Assembly (NCBI RefSeq): GCF_004358665.1
Contig: NZ_SMZR01000008.1
Coordinates: 1-64,000, forward strand
Direction of reading: 5' to 3'
From: Jeotgalibacillus sp. S-D1
GTDB taxonomy: Bacteria; Bacillota; Bacilli; Bacillales; Jeotgalibacillaceae
DNA length: 64,000 nt
The notes under the pieces were generated by a model. It was not told where the DNA came from and searched no databases. It was given only the letters and a program-made list of their open reading frames with translations. A program made the position numbers and the translations under genes. This document shows, one piece after another, positions 42,795 through 52,328 of the stretch; position 1 is the stretch's first letter, and every line of letters begins with the position of its first letter.

Positions 42795-43847
42795 TTATTC
42801 GTGTATAGTTACAGACTGTTCAAATCCAGTGGTTTTAGGGATAATATGGATCCAGCTTAATCCAGGGGCCATTGGGGCAGGCTTATCATCAATAAACGGA
42901 ATCATTCTCCCATTTACATCCTTCCAGGTCATCTGGCTCAACTCGCCTCGTTGAAAAACATACGCGTCTCCACCCGATACTAAATCAATCATTAAACGTC
43001 CCTCATCATCAACAATCTGATGGTCCGCTTCTAAAACGATGACATTCGATATGGATACAGCTTCCTGCGTTTCCTGGTCTATAGTTGTTTCACCATTGAT
43101 CATACGTGTGTATGTATGGGAGGTAGGGTCATATTGATATTTACTATTGTAATCGGCATTTTCATTAACCGATACTGAGAAAGAAACTGCATCAGCGGCT
43201 TCAGAGCCAATTGGATCCTCTTGGAAAATGATCGCTTCCGGCGCACCTTCTAATGAATCGCCCTGGCGCTCCGCCCCTTCTTGAATCAACTCGTAGCTGC
43301 TGTAAGAATTATGAGGGGCCTCCCGGTCAGAAGAGCGGATAAATAATTCCCCGTCATATTTTATTCCATTCATATGTTCAATAACACCGGCTTCAAGCAT
43401 CTCTAAAGCATCCGGACTGTATCCATGGGCCACAAAAAAACTGTCGAAGCCTTTAGCTAATTGAATATGGTAATCCCGTGCACTGCGAATGGGTCCTACC
43501 CGGTCTGGCAATTGGCTTTGATAAATGGCCAGTAGGCGGGTGATTCCCCCTTCTGCCAGCAACTCGTATACGAGATCTGCTTCAGCAAGTCCGCTTTGAG
43601 GACGAGCCTGCTTATGATTATTTAAAATTACGGAAACGGCACGCTGGTCATATTCTGCATTTGAAGGTTTTCCTGTTAAAGGAAAAATCGGATTGATGGA
43701 TGGCGCATCTACTGTTACGGCTTCTTTATTTTCTTCTCCAATAGGCGATTCACTCGATTGATTTACTGAATTTTGCTCTTCTGCTTTTTGAACCTGACTG
43801 CAGCCCGCTGTTAAACACGCAAAAAACACCAGTAAAAACCGTTTCAT
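42795..43847 (-). CDS. yerB: YerB family lipoprotein (DUF3048)
   Basis: 350 residues. A lipoprotein signal (VFFACLTAGC, Cys16) precedes an acidic linker and the DUF3048 domains: PLTGKPSNAEYDQRAVSVIL, the QSGLAEADLVYE segment, and RVGPIRSARDYH. Function unknown. AAAGGTGG precedes the ATG. In the yerA-yerB-yerC order of B. subtilis. Confidence 0.9.
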   Translation of the reverse strand: MKRFLLVFFACLTAGCSQVQKAEEQNSVNQSSESPIGEENKEAVTVDAPSINPIFPLTGKPSNAEYDQRAVSVILNNHKQARPQSGLAEADLVYELLAEGGITRLLAIYQSQLPDRVGPIRSARDYHIQLAKGFDSFFVAHGYSPDALEMLEAGVIEHMNGIKYDGELFIRSSDREAPHNSYSSYELIQEGAERQGDSLEGAPEAIIFQEDPIGSEAADAVSFSVSVNENADYNSKYQYDPTSHTYTRMINGETTIDQETQEAVSISNVIVLEADHQIVDDEGRLMIDLVSGGDAYVFQRGELSQMTWKDVNGRMIPFIDDKPAPMAPGLSWIHIIPKTTGFEQSVTIHE

Positions 43848-43888
43848 GCCTCTGCCACCTTTTATTTAATTTTTCTTACTTTCTCATT

Positions 43889-45622
43889 TTAACGCATTAT
43901 CGTTGGAAAGAGTACCGTTTTCTTTTTAACATCGTACAGTCCTCTTTCAGTAATTCGAATATACGGCAAATGAGTAGAGGATAAAAATAGCAGGGTATAC
44001 ACCGGGTCACCATGTTCATAGCCCCTGCTTTTCAATATCTCCTTTAAGGCTTCTTCCTTATCCATCACTTGCTCCATCGGTTCCAAGGACATAACTCCGC
44101 CAATCGCCAGAGGTATTTCATGCAAAACCTCTCCCCGGTCGGCGACGACGATCCCCCCGTTAAGTTCTTTTATCCGATTGAATGCAGCTGTCATATCCCG
44201 TTTGTTTTTTCCAATCAGCAGGATGTCTCCTGAGTTTGAAAAGGAAGATCCAAGCCCGCCAAGATCCTCAGCAAATCCTTTTATCAACGTGCATATTTTC
44301 CATTTTCCATATCGGTCAATTAACATTAAAAAACATTCATCACTGTTGCGGTCCAATTCTTCTGTTGCCGCATCAATTTGGATGGAATACGGCTTTGTAA
44401 TAACATTATTCACCATCTCAATTCCACATGGCATAGAGAACTGAAGATCATCTTCCTGCAGTTCCCAATCCAATTCGAGTGGAGGAATCATAGACCAGTC
44501 AGGCTGTTGCAGGGACAAAACGCTTTTTCCATCCCTCTTCATCCACTGCCCTCTGGACATGACTGACTCCGGAGTAGGGTTTTCCTTTGAGGTCAGTATA
44601 TTGAGAGTTGCCTGACGGCCGGTCGCCACCATCCCCTGCATTGATTCCATTCGGTAATATTTTGCAATCGAATAGGAGGCCATATGATAAGCTTCAATTG
44701 GATCAATTCCTTCATCTAAAGCAATTCTGATCAGCTGATCCATGACGCCTTCCCGGTAAAAGGAAGGGGTTGAGCCATCGGTTGTCATCATAAGAGAATC
44801 AAATGATCTCAGCCCTTTGTCCTTTAATTCTTTCAGGAGCTTTGGAAGATCTGGACGAATTGACGAATGTCTTAAGGTTACAGCAAGCCCCTGCTCCAGC
44901 CGCATCCAGGCCTCTTCTCCAGTCATGGCTTCATGATCCCCCGTGACGCCAAGCAATGCCATTTTTGCAACCGTTTTTTCCGAAGCTCCCGGTAAATGAC
45001 CTTCTATCCGTTTATAATTCAGCTTAGCCTCCTGCATCCAGCTTAAAAGCAGATCATCTCCAGCTAACAGCTTTGGCCAGCTTGTCATTTCTCCTGCCAA
45101 AAGGACATTCGGATCATTGAGCCAATTCCTAACCTCACCATTTGTAAAGTATTCTTCTTCGTCAGAAAGCTCCGTTTGAGAGTCCAGCCTGGTCCACCAG
45201 TAAAATGATAGCGGCGACTCTTTGAACTGCTGAATAAAAGGAAGCGCTTTCTTTTTTTCGTTTAATAAAAGCATCATCAGGTTGTCCTGAATAAAGGTAG
45301 TCGTCCCTCCCTGAGATGCATACTCAGCAAAAGATTGGGGATTATAAAGCTGGAAAGGATGAACATGAGGCTCAATATAGCCTGGGACAATCCATTTATC
45401 TGACATATTGATTATTTCAGTATTACGTGTATTCTCAGGAAGCTCTTTTCCCACATAAACAATCCGATCCTGGTAAACCCATATGTTCCCCTTTGTCCAC
45501 ATGCTTAAGGAAGAGTTTAAATAATTGGCATCTTCCAGCACGATGGTTGGGGCAATCGTACCTTCCAGTATCGCTGTATGCTCTCGTAAATGTGGTATCT
45601 TCCAGGGAAAGCGTTGACCCAT
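43889..45622 (-). CDS. yerA: Adenine deaminase-like amidohydrolase YerA
   Basis: 577 residues from ATG 45622, nine bases after AGGAGGAG; the frame runs nine codons further. Amidohydrolase superfamily: metal-binding HVHP in WIVPGYIEPHVHPF, EGHLPGA, GDHEAMTGEEA and TTDGSTPSF are the adenine-deaminase-type stations. In B. subtilis YerA is called a putative adenine deaminase, and AdeC is the main one, so activity is uncertain. It sits between the purine operon and yerB, which fits a role in purine salvage. Confidence 0.82.
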   Translation of the reverse strand: MGQRFPWKIPHLREHTAILEGTIAPTIVLEDANYLNSSLSMWTKGNIWVYQDRIVYVGKELPENTRNTEIINMSDKWIVPGYIEPHVHPFQLYNPQSFAEYASQGGTTTFIQDNLMMLLLNEKKKALPFIQQFKESPLSFYWWTRLDSQTELSDEEEYFTNGEVRNWLNDPNVLLAGEMTSWPKLLAGDDLLLSWMQEAKLNYKRIEGHLPGASEKTVAKMALLGVTGDHEAMTGEEAWMRLEQGLAVTLRHSSIRPDLPKLLKELKDKGLRSFDSLMMTTDGSTPSFYREGVMDQLIRIALDEGIDPIEAYHMASYSIAKYYRMESMQGMVATGRQATLNILTSKENPTPESVMSRGQWMKRDGKSVLSLQQPDWSMIPPLELDWELQEDDLQFSMPCGIEMVNNVITKPYSIQIDAATEELDRNSDECFLMLIDRYGKWKICTLIKGFAEDLGGLGSSFSNSGDILLIGKNKRDMTAAFNRIKELNGGIVVADRGEVLHEIPLAIGGVMSLEPMEQVMDKEEALKEILKSRGYEHGDPVYTLLFLSSTHLPYIRITERGLYDVKKKTVLFPTIMR

Positions 45623-45772
45623 TGTATTGTTCTCCTCCTGATCATCCATGCTTACGTAACGTCTTTAATGCAGTTAGACACATGAAAATAGTAGTTTCAT
45701 CGTACCATATTCTGCCCGTTAACGCATTAAAGACACACAGTTTCACAAAACTTTCATACAGGAGTGATGATG

Positions 45773-46048
45773 ATGGAAACGAATATTGGTAAAGTTAATT
45801 CATTTATCCGCACAATCATTGGTTTTACAGTACTTAGTTACGCTACAGCCCGCATGTCAAAAAAACCATGGAAACAGTCTTATGTTCTATTGGCCTTATT
45901 AGGTGCCATGAAAGTGGCTGAAGGGTTAATGCATTATTGTCCAATGGTTGCGTTGTGGCAGCGCAGGAATAATTGGATGGACGATGCCATGTTCTGGGAA
46001 AATGAAACAAGTAATGATTTGTACAGCAGCACAGAAAAAGGTGAGTAA
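45773..46048 (+). CDS. DUF2892 (YgaP-like) small membrane protein
   Basis: 91 residues. METNIGKVNSFIRTIIGF and the later LLGAMKVAEGLMHYCPM are the DUF2892 pattern, with two hydrophobic stretches. Four start codons stand in a row (GTG ATG ATG ATG); the last, at 45773, is best spaced from CAGGAG. Function unknown. Divergent from yerA and upstream of sinR. Confidence 0.75.
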   Translation: METNIGKVNSFIRTIIGFTVLSYATARMSKKPWKQSYVLLALLGAMKVAEGLMHYCPMVALWQRRNNWMDDAMFWENETSNDLYSSTEKGE

Positions 46049-46140
46049 TCCCTCGTTTTTATACTAACCTATCTTAATAATGAATTTTTAACACAATTCG
46101 TCACAATTCACCAATAATTCGACATTTTAACGCATTGGTA

Positions 46141-46149
46141 TGCTATAAT
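46141..46149 (+). promoter_or_regulatory. Extended -10 promoter of sinR
   Basis: TGCTATAAT, an extended -10 box, without a clear -35. Transcription would begin near 46156, about 80 bases before the start. Confidence 0.5.
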
Positions 46150-46235
46150 AATGTGCGTTATAGTGTGGATTATTATCAAGTATGTTAAAATTGTTATATG
46201 TAAGCATTTTAAATACTTCAAGGTGTGTGATGGAA

Positions 46236-46556
46236 ATGATAGGTGATCGAGTTAAGACGTTGCGCAAAGAAAAAAAAATGTCTCTTTCTGAACTTGCCGA
46301 ACAAGCAGGAGTTGCCAAATCATATGTAAGTTCGCTGGAACGAAACCTTCAACAGAACCCATCCATTCAATTTTTAGAAAAAATAGCCCCAGTACTTGGT
46401 GTATCAGTCAATGCCTTGCTAGATCCTGGTGATGATCAGGAAAACGTTGACGCAGACTGGGTGAATTTAGCTAAAGCTGCAATGGATTCCGGCATCTCAA
46501 AAGAACAGTTCAAGGAATTTATCGAATTTAATAAATGGCGAATCAATAAAACATGA
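46236..46556 (+). CDS. sinR: SinR-like master biofilm repressor
   Basis: 106 residues from ATG 46236 (another ATG two codons earlier is possible; AAGGTGTG is the only site). The N-terminal half is a helix-turn-helix nearly like B. subtilis SinR: MIGDRVKTLRKEKKMSLSEL, AGVAKSYVSSLERNLQQNPS. The C-terminal DADWVNLAKAAMDSGISKEQ and FKEFIEFNKWR form the SinI/SinR dimer module. SinR represses matrix operons (eps, tapA) until SinI binds. Here it is not preceded by sinI as in B. subtilis; a SinI-like gene lies convergently 60 bases downstream. Confidence 0.9.
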   Translation: MIGDRVKTLRKEKKMSLSELAEQAGVAKSYVSSLERNLQQNPSIQFLEKIAPVLGVSVNALLDPGDDQENVDADWVNLAKAAMDSGISKEQFKEFIEFNKWRINKT

Positions 46557-46590
46557 CCTGGCATCATTTTATGCTCAGGTCATGTTTTTT
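46551..46590. terminator. Terminator between sinR and the convergent sinI-like gene
   Basis: ACATGACCTG / CAGGTCATGT with a 20-base loop, then six T on the plus strand and TTTTATTG on the minus strand. The stem includes the sinR stop codon. Confidence 0.85.
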
Positions 46591-46615
46591 AGTATAATCC
46601 GTCAATAATATTAGT

Positions 46616-46759
46616 CTAAAAGGCCCTTCTGACTTCAGCGTCCTCATAAGATTCCCTGCTGCTTAAAAAATCAAAAATTTCCGTTTCCGAGATCCCAGTT
46701 CCAAGTGCTTCCTTAATCAATGCGACCCATTCCAAATCAAGTTCCATTTTTTTACCCAT
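46616..46759 (-). CDS. sinI: SinI-like anti-repressor peptide
   Basis: 47 residues. GGGAGGG is six bases before the ATG. Residues 5-32 read MELDLEWVALIKEALGTGIS then ETEIFDFL, closely matching B. subtilis SinI (ELDQEWVELxxEA...ISPEEIRKFL) and the C-terminal module of the SinR next door. SinI-type peptides pair with SinR and free the matrix genes. The last residues are charged and unlike B. subtilis. The gene is convergent with sinR, not upstream of it, and its leader contains a c-di-GMP-I riboswitch (46798-46885). Binding to this SinR is inference. Confidence 0.82.
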   Translation of the reverse strand: MGKKMELDLEWVALIKEALGTGISETEIFDFLSSRESYEDAEVRRAF

Positions 46760-46797
46760 TGTTTTTCCCTCCCGAAAATACTAAATTGCAGTACCTC

Positions 46798-46885
46798 AGG
46801 CGGCTCAGCCATCTTAGCATCTATCTTTTTATCTCTATGCCTTAGACCCGTAGCTTTGCGTCCCAATTTTTCAATTGGTTTGCCT
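46798..46885 (-). ncRNA. Cyclic-di-GMP class I (GEMM-I) riboswitch upstream of the SinI-like gene
   Basis: On the minus strand the class signature is present in order: AGGCAAACC, a CCAATT-GAAA-AATTGG stem with its GAAA tetraloop, GGGACGCAAAGC, a GGTCTAAGGC arm with a variable loop, GCTAAGATGGC, and GCCGCCT closing the outer helix with AGGC. GAAA tetraloop and receptor-type TCTAAGG/CTAAGATGG are as in RF01051. The aptamer ends about 40 bases before the sinI start. No clear terminator lies between, so translational control or a 5' switch is likely. Whether the switch is on or off with ligand cannot be told from sequence. Confidence 0.88.
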
Positions 46886-47450
46886 TTATCTGGTGTTTTA
46901 AAACCCATAAGCAGGAGAAGTCATTGTTAATCATGCGCCAGTACTTTGAGCTATGAGTATTTGATCTTATCTTACCACCGATATAATTCCTCATAAATAG
47001 TTATATAGCACTAATCAATCGGTCTTTTTCAACATTCTCTATTGATTTAAAAGATAGATGTGTAGTATAATGTCTTTTTTTGTCGATAGATGGCGTTATT
47101 TGAATTATTTTCTCTTACAATATCTTCATTTTTCAGGATATTTGTTCAAGTAAAATTCACTGGACAAAAAGTGATGACAATTAATCTGTTTACCGCTACT
47201 ATTGAAATGTAATTTCCCGCTGCCTCACTCCTTTATCACTAATTTTCGCATCAGTGTTTTATGGTCCATTTCACACGATGTTCTATATATAGAACTTATT
47301 ACCGTAAGTATACGATTTACTTTCGATTTATTAAATGTGCAAATTTCTCCTTTTCTTCTTAAGAAAAACCCATTACCTAAAAAATACTACCTGATGCTCC
47401 ATTTTTTAAAGATTTAGAATTATTTAATTACTATTCTTAATAAAGAAAAA
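46886..47450. other. Intergenic stretch between the riboswitch and the MITE-like repeat
   Basis: AT-rich, without a recognisable gene. It holds a promoter-like sequence at 47042-47071 with no evident coding target. The frame 47202-47417 has no ribosome site and no known motif. Confidence 0.5.
47042..47071 (+). promoter_or_regulatory. Orphan sigma-A-like promoter
   Basis: TTGATT (47042-47047), 18 bases, TATAAT (47066-47071). No gene with a ribosome site follows on the plus strand before the repeat at 47451, so it may drive a small RNA or be chance. Confidence 0.35.
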
Positions 47451-47480
47451 AGGCTGGGACAAAAGTGTCTCAACCTCTTT
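47451..47480 (-). terminator. Terminator-like hairpin at the MITE end, downstream of purD
   Basis: On the minus strand AGGTTGAGACA, loop, TGTCCCAGCCT (two G-U pairs) and six T. The purine operon transcript would end here, about 200 bases after the purD stop. Confidence 0.65.
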
Positions 47481-47668
47481 AAACCGGTTCACTGCGCTTC
47501 AGGCGGCGCTTTCCGCAGGGACTCTGCTTTAGCCTCCACAGGCTTCGCCATGCGGAGTCTCAGCTTGCCGTCATATCCTGCAGGAGTCGCCACCTTCCAC
47601 TCCGTTCGCCTCATGTTCTTATAGAAAATAGTCTCCATTATATACTTTTGGCGGTTTTGTCCCCCTTA
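47451..47668. mobile_element. MITE-like repeat element, long copy
   Basis: Bounded by inverted ends GGGACAAAA (47456-47464) and TTTTGTCCC (47655-47663). The inside carries ACCGGTTCACTGCGCTTCAG and a GC-rich core with CTTTCCGCAGG and GCAGGAGTCGCC blocks that I recall from a repeat common in Bacillaceae genomes. A shorter relative is at 62640-62752. No coding frame, so it would need a transposase supplied elsewhere. Confidence 0.65.
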
Positions 47669-47678
47669 CCCTAGTCCT

Positions 47679-48935
47679 CTATAATGAAGATATTGCCCTG
47701 TGCGCAATATCCTTACGATAATATAATCCGTCCGCTTTTTTTTCTTTCAGATAGGCATAGACGTTTTTTTGCGCCTGCCCTATTGTTTTACCCATACGGG
47801 CAGCCAGCAGGACTCTGCCTCCTGTCGAAACAAGCTGTCCTTCTTCCAGCTCTGTTCCGGCATGGAATATGAACTCATGGTCCTGAGTGAATTCGTGTAA
47901 CTTTATTCCTTTTTGATAATTGCCTGGATATCCTTCCGCAGCTAATACAACACCAGCGATCGGTCGGGGGTCCCAATCAACCTCTTCCGTTTCACCCTGC
48001 AGCAGCTTTAAAATAAGCTGGGCCAAATCAGAATTCATTCTTGGCAGCACTACCTGTGTTTCAGGGTCACCGAAGCGGGCATTAAATTCAATGACCTTTG
48101 GCCCCTCACTTGTCAGTATCAGGCCAGCATAGAGAACGCCAGTGAACGGTCTTCCTTCTGTAATCATTGCATCAACAACCGGCTGAAGGATTTCTTTCAT
48201 TGCATGCTTTGTCAAATTTTCAGGCAAATGCGCTACTGGCGAATATGCACCCATTCCGCCGGTATTTGGTCCTTTATCACCGTCATATGCTCTTTTATGA
48301 TCCTGCGCAATCTCCAGCGGGATAATCTTGTCCTGGTGAACAAGCGCCATAAGGGAAAACTCTTCCCCTTCTAAAAATTCCTCAATCACAATCTGACTCG
48401 AAGAAGACCCAAATTGCTGATGAATGAGCATATCTTCTATGGCATCCATCGCTTCTTTTTGTGACATAGCAACAACGACACCTTTTCCGGCAGCAAGCCC
48501 GTCCGCTTTTATCACAATAGGCGCACCATGTTTAAGAATGTACTCCTTCGCCGATTCAGCATCAGTAAAGGTTTCATAGGCTGCAGTGGGCACATTATAT
48601 TTTTTCATCAGATCCTTCGCGTAGGACTTGCTTCCTTCTATAATAGCAGCTTCTTTTGAAGGGCCGAAAATGGTGAGACCCTCACTTAAAAAACGATCCA
48701 CTATTCCTTCTGCCAAGGGCTGTTCAGGTCCGACGATCGTAAGGGCAATATCATTTTCTCTGGCAAACTGCACAAGTAATTCCTGGCTGCTTTCATCAAT
48801 ATCGACTCTTGTAGCCGTATTTGCGATTCCTGCATTTCCTGGAGCACAAAAAACACGGCTGACTGATTTTGCCTGCGAAAGGGTCCAGCAGATTGCATGT
48901 TCTCTTCCTCCACGGCCTATAACCAAAACGTTCAT
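47679..48935 (-). CDS. purD: Phosphoribosylamine-glycine ligase
   Basis: 418 residues. NVLVIGRGGREHAICWTLSQ and the ATP-grasp GLAAGKGVVVA are typical of GAR synthetase, which joins glycine to phosphoribosylamine. Last gene of the operon but separated from purH by 191 bases containing a terminator-like hairpin. Confidence 0.95.
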   Translation of the reverse strand: MNVLVIGRGGREHAICWTLSQAKSVSRVFCAPGNAGIANTATRVDIDESSQELLVQFARENDIALTIVGPEQPLAEGIVDRFLSEGLTIFGPSKEAAIIEGSKSYAKDLMKKYNVPTAAYETFTDAESAKEYILKHGAPIVIKADGLAAGKGVVVAMSQKEAMDAIEDMLIHQQFGSSSSQIVIEEFLEGEEFSLMALVHQDKIIPLEIAQDHKRAYDGDKGPNTGGMGAYSPVAHLPENLTKHAMKEILQPVVDAMITEGRPFTGVLYAGLILTSEGPKVIEFNARFGDPETQVVLPRMNSDLAQLILKLLQGETEEVDWDPRPIAGVVLAAEGYPGNYQKGIKLHEFTQDHEFIFHAGTELEEGQLVSTGGRVLLAARMGKTIGQAQKNVYAYLKEKKADGLYYRKDIAHRAISSL

Positions 48936-49033
48936 AATCGAGCTCCCTTCTTTGAGACTTTGGTCTTTTACAATTTTACTATATTATATCGGACTTTCTT
49001 AAACGCGGCTGTTGATTGCAGCACGCTTAAATA

Positions 49034-49117
49034 TAAAAAGAGGCTGACTCAAATTCGAGTGAGTCAGCCGTAAGGACATGGACATGAGTAAGATATTTTT
49101 GACATGGAATATCTTAC
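49034..49117 (-). terminator. Terminator-like hairpin between purH and purD, preceded by a second stem
   Basis: On the minus strand GTAAGATATT/AATATCTTAC (49088-49117) comes first, then GGCTGACTCA-loop-TGAGTCAGCC (about 49042-49069) followed by CTCTTTTTAT. The second has the form of an intrinsic terminator. Its effect on purD expression is not known. Confidence 0.65.
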
Positions 49118-49126
49118 GTATCGTGA

Positions 49127-50659
49127 TTAATGCTTAAAGTGCCTAACGCCTGTTAAGACCATTGAAATACCATATTCGTTAGCTTTTTTAATGGAATCTT
49201 CATCGCGAATAGAACCGCCTGTTTGAATAATAGCTGTAATACCGGCTTTTGCTGCTGCTTCGACCGTATCATCCATTGGAAAGAAAGCATCGGATGCGAG
49301 GCTTGCACCTCTTGCACGTTCACCAGCTTGTTCAAGCGCAATTTTAGCAGCCCCCACACGATTCATCTGACCTGCTCCAATTCCAACCGTCATATTTGAA
49401 TCTGCAACAACGATTGCATTCGATTTAACGTGTTTCACCACCTTCCAAGCCATTTTCATTGCATCCCATTCCTGATCTGTCGGCTGTCTATCCGTTACAA
49501 CACGAACATCACCGTTTTCCAATGTGAAATGGTCCTGGTCCTGCACAAGCAAACCGCCCTCCACAGACGTATAAATAAGCTCATGCTCGGTTTTGCGGTC
49601 AAATGGAACAGTCAGCAGACGCAGGTTTTTCTTCGTCGTTAAAATGGCCATTGCTTCATCTGTAAAAGCAGGAGCAATGATGATTTCCAAAAAGATTTGC
49701 ACTAATTTTTCTGCAGTTTTTCCATCAACAGCCCGGTTAAACGCAACGATGCCGCCAAAAATGGATGTTGAATCACTTTCAAAAGCTTTTAGAAATGCTT
49801 CATAAGGGCTTGCTCCAGTTCCAACACCGCAGGGATTCATATGTTTCACTGCCACCGCGGCAGGCTCTCCAAAGTCTTTCACGATTTGAAGTGCTGCATC
49901 GGCGTCTTTAATATTGTTATAGGAAAGCTCCTTGCCATGATGCTGTCTTGCATGGGCTACTGAAAACTCTGAACCCAGAGGATTGCGGTAAAAGGCTGCC
50001 TGCTGATGCGGGTTTTCTCCGTAGCGCAGGTCCTGCTGACGTTCATATGTAATGGTCATCCGCTCAGGGTTTTCTTCACCAGCTTCTTTAGTCAGGTACT
50101 GTGAAATATAAGCGTCATAAGCAGCTGTATGGCGGAATACTTTAGCTGCCAGCTTGCGTCTGGTGCCTGCGTCAACTGCCCCCTGTTTAAGCTGCGTGAT
50201 CACCTGCTCATAATCCAGTGCATCCACAATAACTGTAATATAGGCATGATTTTTAGCTGCAGCGCGAAGCATCGTTGGTCCGCCTATATCAATATTTTCA
50301 ATTGCTTCATCAACTGTAACAGTCGGTTTGCTGATTGTTTGCTGGAAAGGATACAAATTAACACATACCAGATCAATTGGCTGAATTCCCTGTTCCTCAA
50401 GCTGTCTGATATGCTCTTCATTATCCTGCTTGGCTAAAAGTCCTCCGTGAATGGAAGGGTGCAATGTTTTCACTCTTCCTTCAAGTATTTCCGGGAAGCC
50501 GGTGATTTCATCGACCCCTTTCACTGCCACATTGTTTTCCTGAAGCAGTTTTTTTGTGCCCCCTGTGGACAATATTTCATATCCAAGCTGCTGGAGTTGT
50601 TCTGCAAATTCCACAACTCCTGCTTTATCTGACACGCTAATGAGTGCACGCTTTGCCAT
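49127..50659 (-). CDS. purH: Bifunctional AICAR transformylase/IMP cyclohydrolase
   Basis: 510 residues from ATG 50659, seven bases after GGAGGA; the ATG two codons earlier abuts that site. N-terminal cyclohydrolase domain: [37 protein letters not shown]-terminal transformylase: [15 protein letters not shown] and MNPCGVG. It performs the last two steps to IMP. Confidence 0.95.
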   Translation of the reverse strand: MAKRALISVSDKAGVVEFAEQLQQLGYEILSTGGTKKLLQENNVAVKGVDEITGFPEILEGRVKTLHPSIHGGLLAKQDNEEHIRQLEEQGIQPIDLVCVNLYPFQQTISKPTVTVDEAIENIDIGGPTMLRAAAKNHAYITVIVDALDYEQVITQLKQGAVDAGTRRKLAAKVFRHTAAYDAYISQYLTKEAGEENPERMTITYERQQDLRYGENPHQQAAFYRNPLGSEFSVAHARQHHGKELSYNNIKDADAALQIVKDFGEPAAVAVKHMNPCGVGTGASPYEAFLKAFESDSTSIFGGIVAFNRAVDGKTAEKLVQIFLEIIIAPAFTDEAMAILTTKKNLRLLTVPFDRKTEHELIYTSVEGGLLVQDQDHFTLENGDVRVVTDRQPTDQEWDAMKMAWKVVKHVKSNAIVVADSNMTVGIGAGQMNRVGAAKIALEQAGERARGASLASDAFFPMDDTVEAAAKAGITAIIQTGGSIRDEDSIKKANEYGISMVLTGVRHFKH

Positions 50660-50685
50660 CTTCATTCCTCCATAAATTCAGGTTA

Positions 50686-51264
50686 TCAATTCTGGATGTT
50701 TTGGTTAAAAAGCTTTTGCAGTGTAGAAGGATAGAGCTGATGCTCAATTTGATGTATTTTGAGTTCAATATCTGACCGCTCCATTTTATCTTCAACATGA
50801 AAAGAACACTGCGATATAATCGGACCGGTATCCATTCCTTCATCAACAAAATGAACCGTTACACCCATCACTTTTACACCGTAATCGATCGCTTGCCCAA
50901 CAGCGTCCTTACCGGCAAAAGCAGGTAAAAGAGAAGGATGGATGTTAATAATTCTTTTTTCATATGAGGTTAGAAGTACCCGTCCAATCAATCGCATATA
51001 GCCAGCTAATACAATCCACTTTATTTCTTTTTGCTGCAATTTGGAAAGGATCACCTTTTCATACTCTTCTTTAGAAGAAAAGGTTTTTGCCTGAAAAACA
51101 AACACCTCAATACCCGCCTGCTTTGCCCGTTCAATCACATAGGCATTGGGTCTGTCGCATACCAGCAGTTCGATGGTTGCTGACAGCTTATTCCTCTCGA
51201 TTGCATCGATCATTGCTTGTACATTACTTCCATTTCCAGAAGCAAATAAGGCTATTTTCGTCAT
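50686..51264 (-). CDS. purN: Phosphoribosylglycinamide formyltransferase
   Basis: 192 residues. KIALFASGNGSNVQAMIDAI, the ALFASGNGSN phosphate loop, the catalytic region IINIHPSLLPAFAGKDAVGQ and GVTVHFVDEGMDTGPII are diagnostic. Uses 10-formyl-THF to formylate GAR. AAGGAGAG precedes the ATG; 12 bases from purM. Confidence 0.94.
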   Translation of the reverse strand: MTKIALFASGNGSNVQAMIDAIERNKLSATIELLVCDRPNAYVIERAKQAGIEVFVFQAKTFSSKEEYEKVILSKLQQKEIKWIVLAGYMRLIGRVLLTSYEKRIINIHPSLLPAFAGKDAVGQAIDYGVKVMGVTVHFVDEGMDTGPIISQCSFHVEDKMERSDIELKIHQIEHQLYPSTLQKLFNQNIQN

Positions 51265-51276
51265 GATGATCTCTCC

Positions 51277-52317
51277 TTACAACTGTGCCGAAAACAATAC
51301 TTCTTTGTTTTCAGAGCGGGTTACCCGGCCGATCACATAGCCTTTTTCACCTGATTCACTAATGGCAGCCATCGCCTCGTCCACTTCATCTTCCTGTACA
51401 ACTGCAACAAAACCAATTCCCATGTTAAAAACATGGAACAATTCATCCTGACTCATGCCCGCAGCTTCTTGAATCAAATGAAAAACTGGATGAACCGGCC
51501 AGCTTCCCTGGTGAATCGACACGCCAAACCCTTCCGGAAGCATGCGCGGCAGATTTTCATAAAACCCGCCTCCTGTCACATGGGCCATCCCCTTTACATC
51601 AACCCGTTTAAGCAGCGGGATGACAGTTTTGGCGTACAGTTTTGTTGGTGTCAACAGCACTTCTCCAAGGGGCTGATCAAATCCTTCCAGCGTTTCATCA
51701 AGGCTGTATCCTTTATCTTCTAAAAGACTTTTGCGAACCAGCGAGTAGCCATTGCTGTGAATACCGCTGGATGGAAGGCCGATTAACACATGGCCTTCTT
51801 CAATTGCATCACCTGTCACGATCGCAGATTTTTCACAGGCTCCAACAGCAAATCCTGCCATATCGTACTCATCTTCTTCGTACATTCCAGGCATTTCAGC
51901 GGTTTCCCCGCCAATGAGTGCACATCCTGATTGTTCACAGCCGTCAGCGATTCCTTTTACGAGCTGTTCAATTTTCTCAGGAACAGCTTTCCCAACAGCC
52001 AAATAGTCGAGGAAATATAGCGGTTCCGCTCCCTGTGCAATAATGTCGTTTACACACATTGCCACACAGTCAATGCCAATCGTATCATGGCGGTCCATTG
52101 AGAATGCCAGACGGAGCTTTGTGCCCACCCCGTCAGTTCCTGAAATTAGTACAGGCTCCTTGTATTGCAGTGACGATAAATCAAACATGCCGCCGAAGCT
52201 TCCAAAAGGTCCCATAACACCGGGCCGGCTTGTTCTTTTTACATGCTTCTTCATTCGTTCAACCGACTCGTACCCTGCTTCAATATTTACTCCCGCCTGA
52301 CGGTACGCATTAGACAT
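51277..52317 (-). CDS. purM: Phosphoribosylformylglycinamidine cyclo-ligase
   Basis: 346 residues. The [13 protein letters not shown] motif, [20 protein letters not shown] and [11 protein letters not shown] are typical of AIR synthetase. It closes the imidazole ring using ATP. AGGAGG precedes the ATG. Confidence 0.95.
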   Translation of the reverse strand: MSNAYRQAGVNIEAGYESVERMKKHVKRTSRPGVMGPFGSFGGMFDLSSLQYKEPVLISGTDGVGTKLRLAFSMDRHDTIGIDCVAMCVNDIIAQGAEPLYFLDYLAVGKAVPEKIEQLVKGIADGCEQSGCALIGGETAEMPGMYEEDEYDMAGFAVGACEKSAIVTGDAIEEGHVLIGLPSSGIHSNGYSLVRKSLLEDKGYSLDETLEGFDQPLGEVLLTPTKLYAKTVIPLLKRVDVKGMAHVTGGGFYENLPRMLPEGFGVSIHQGSWPVHPVFHLIQEAAGMSQDELFHVFNMGIGFVAVVQEDEVDEAMAAISESGEKGYVIGRVTRSENKEVLFSAQL

Positions 52318-52328
52318 GTTGTTTCCTC

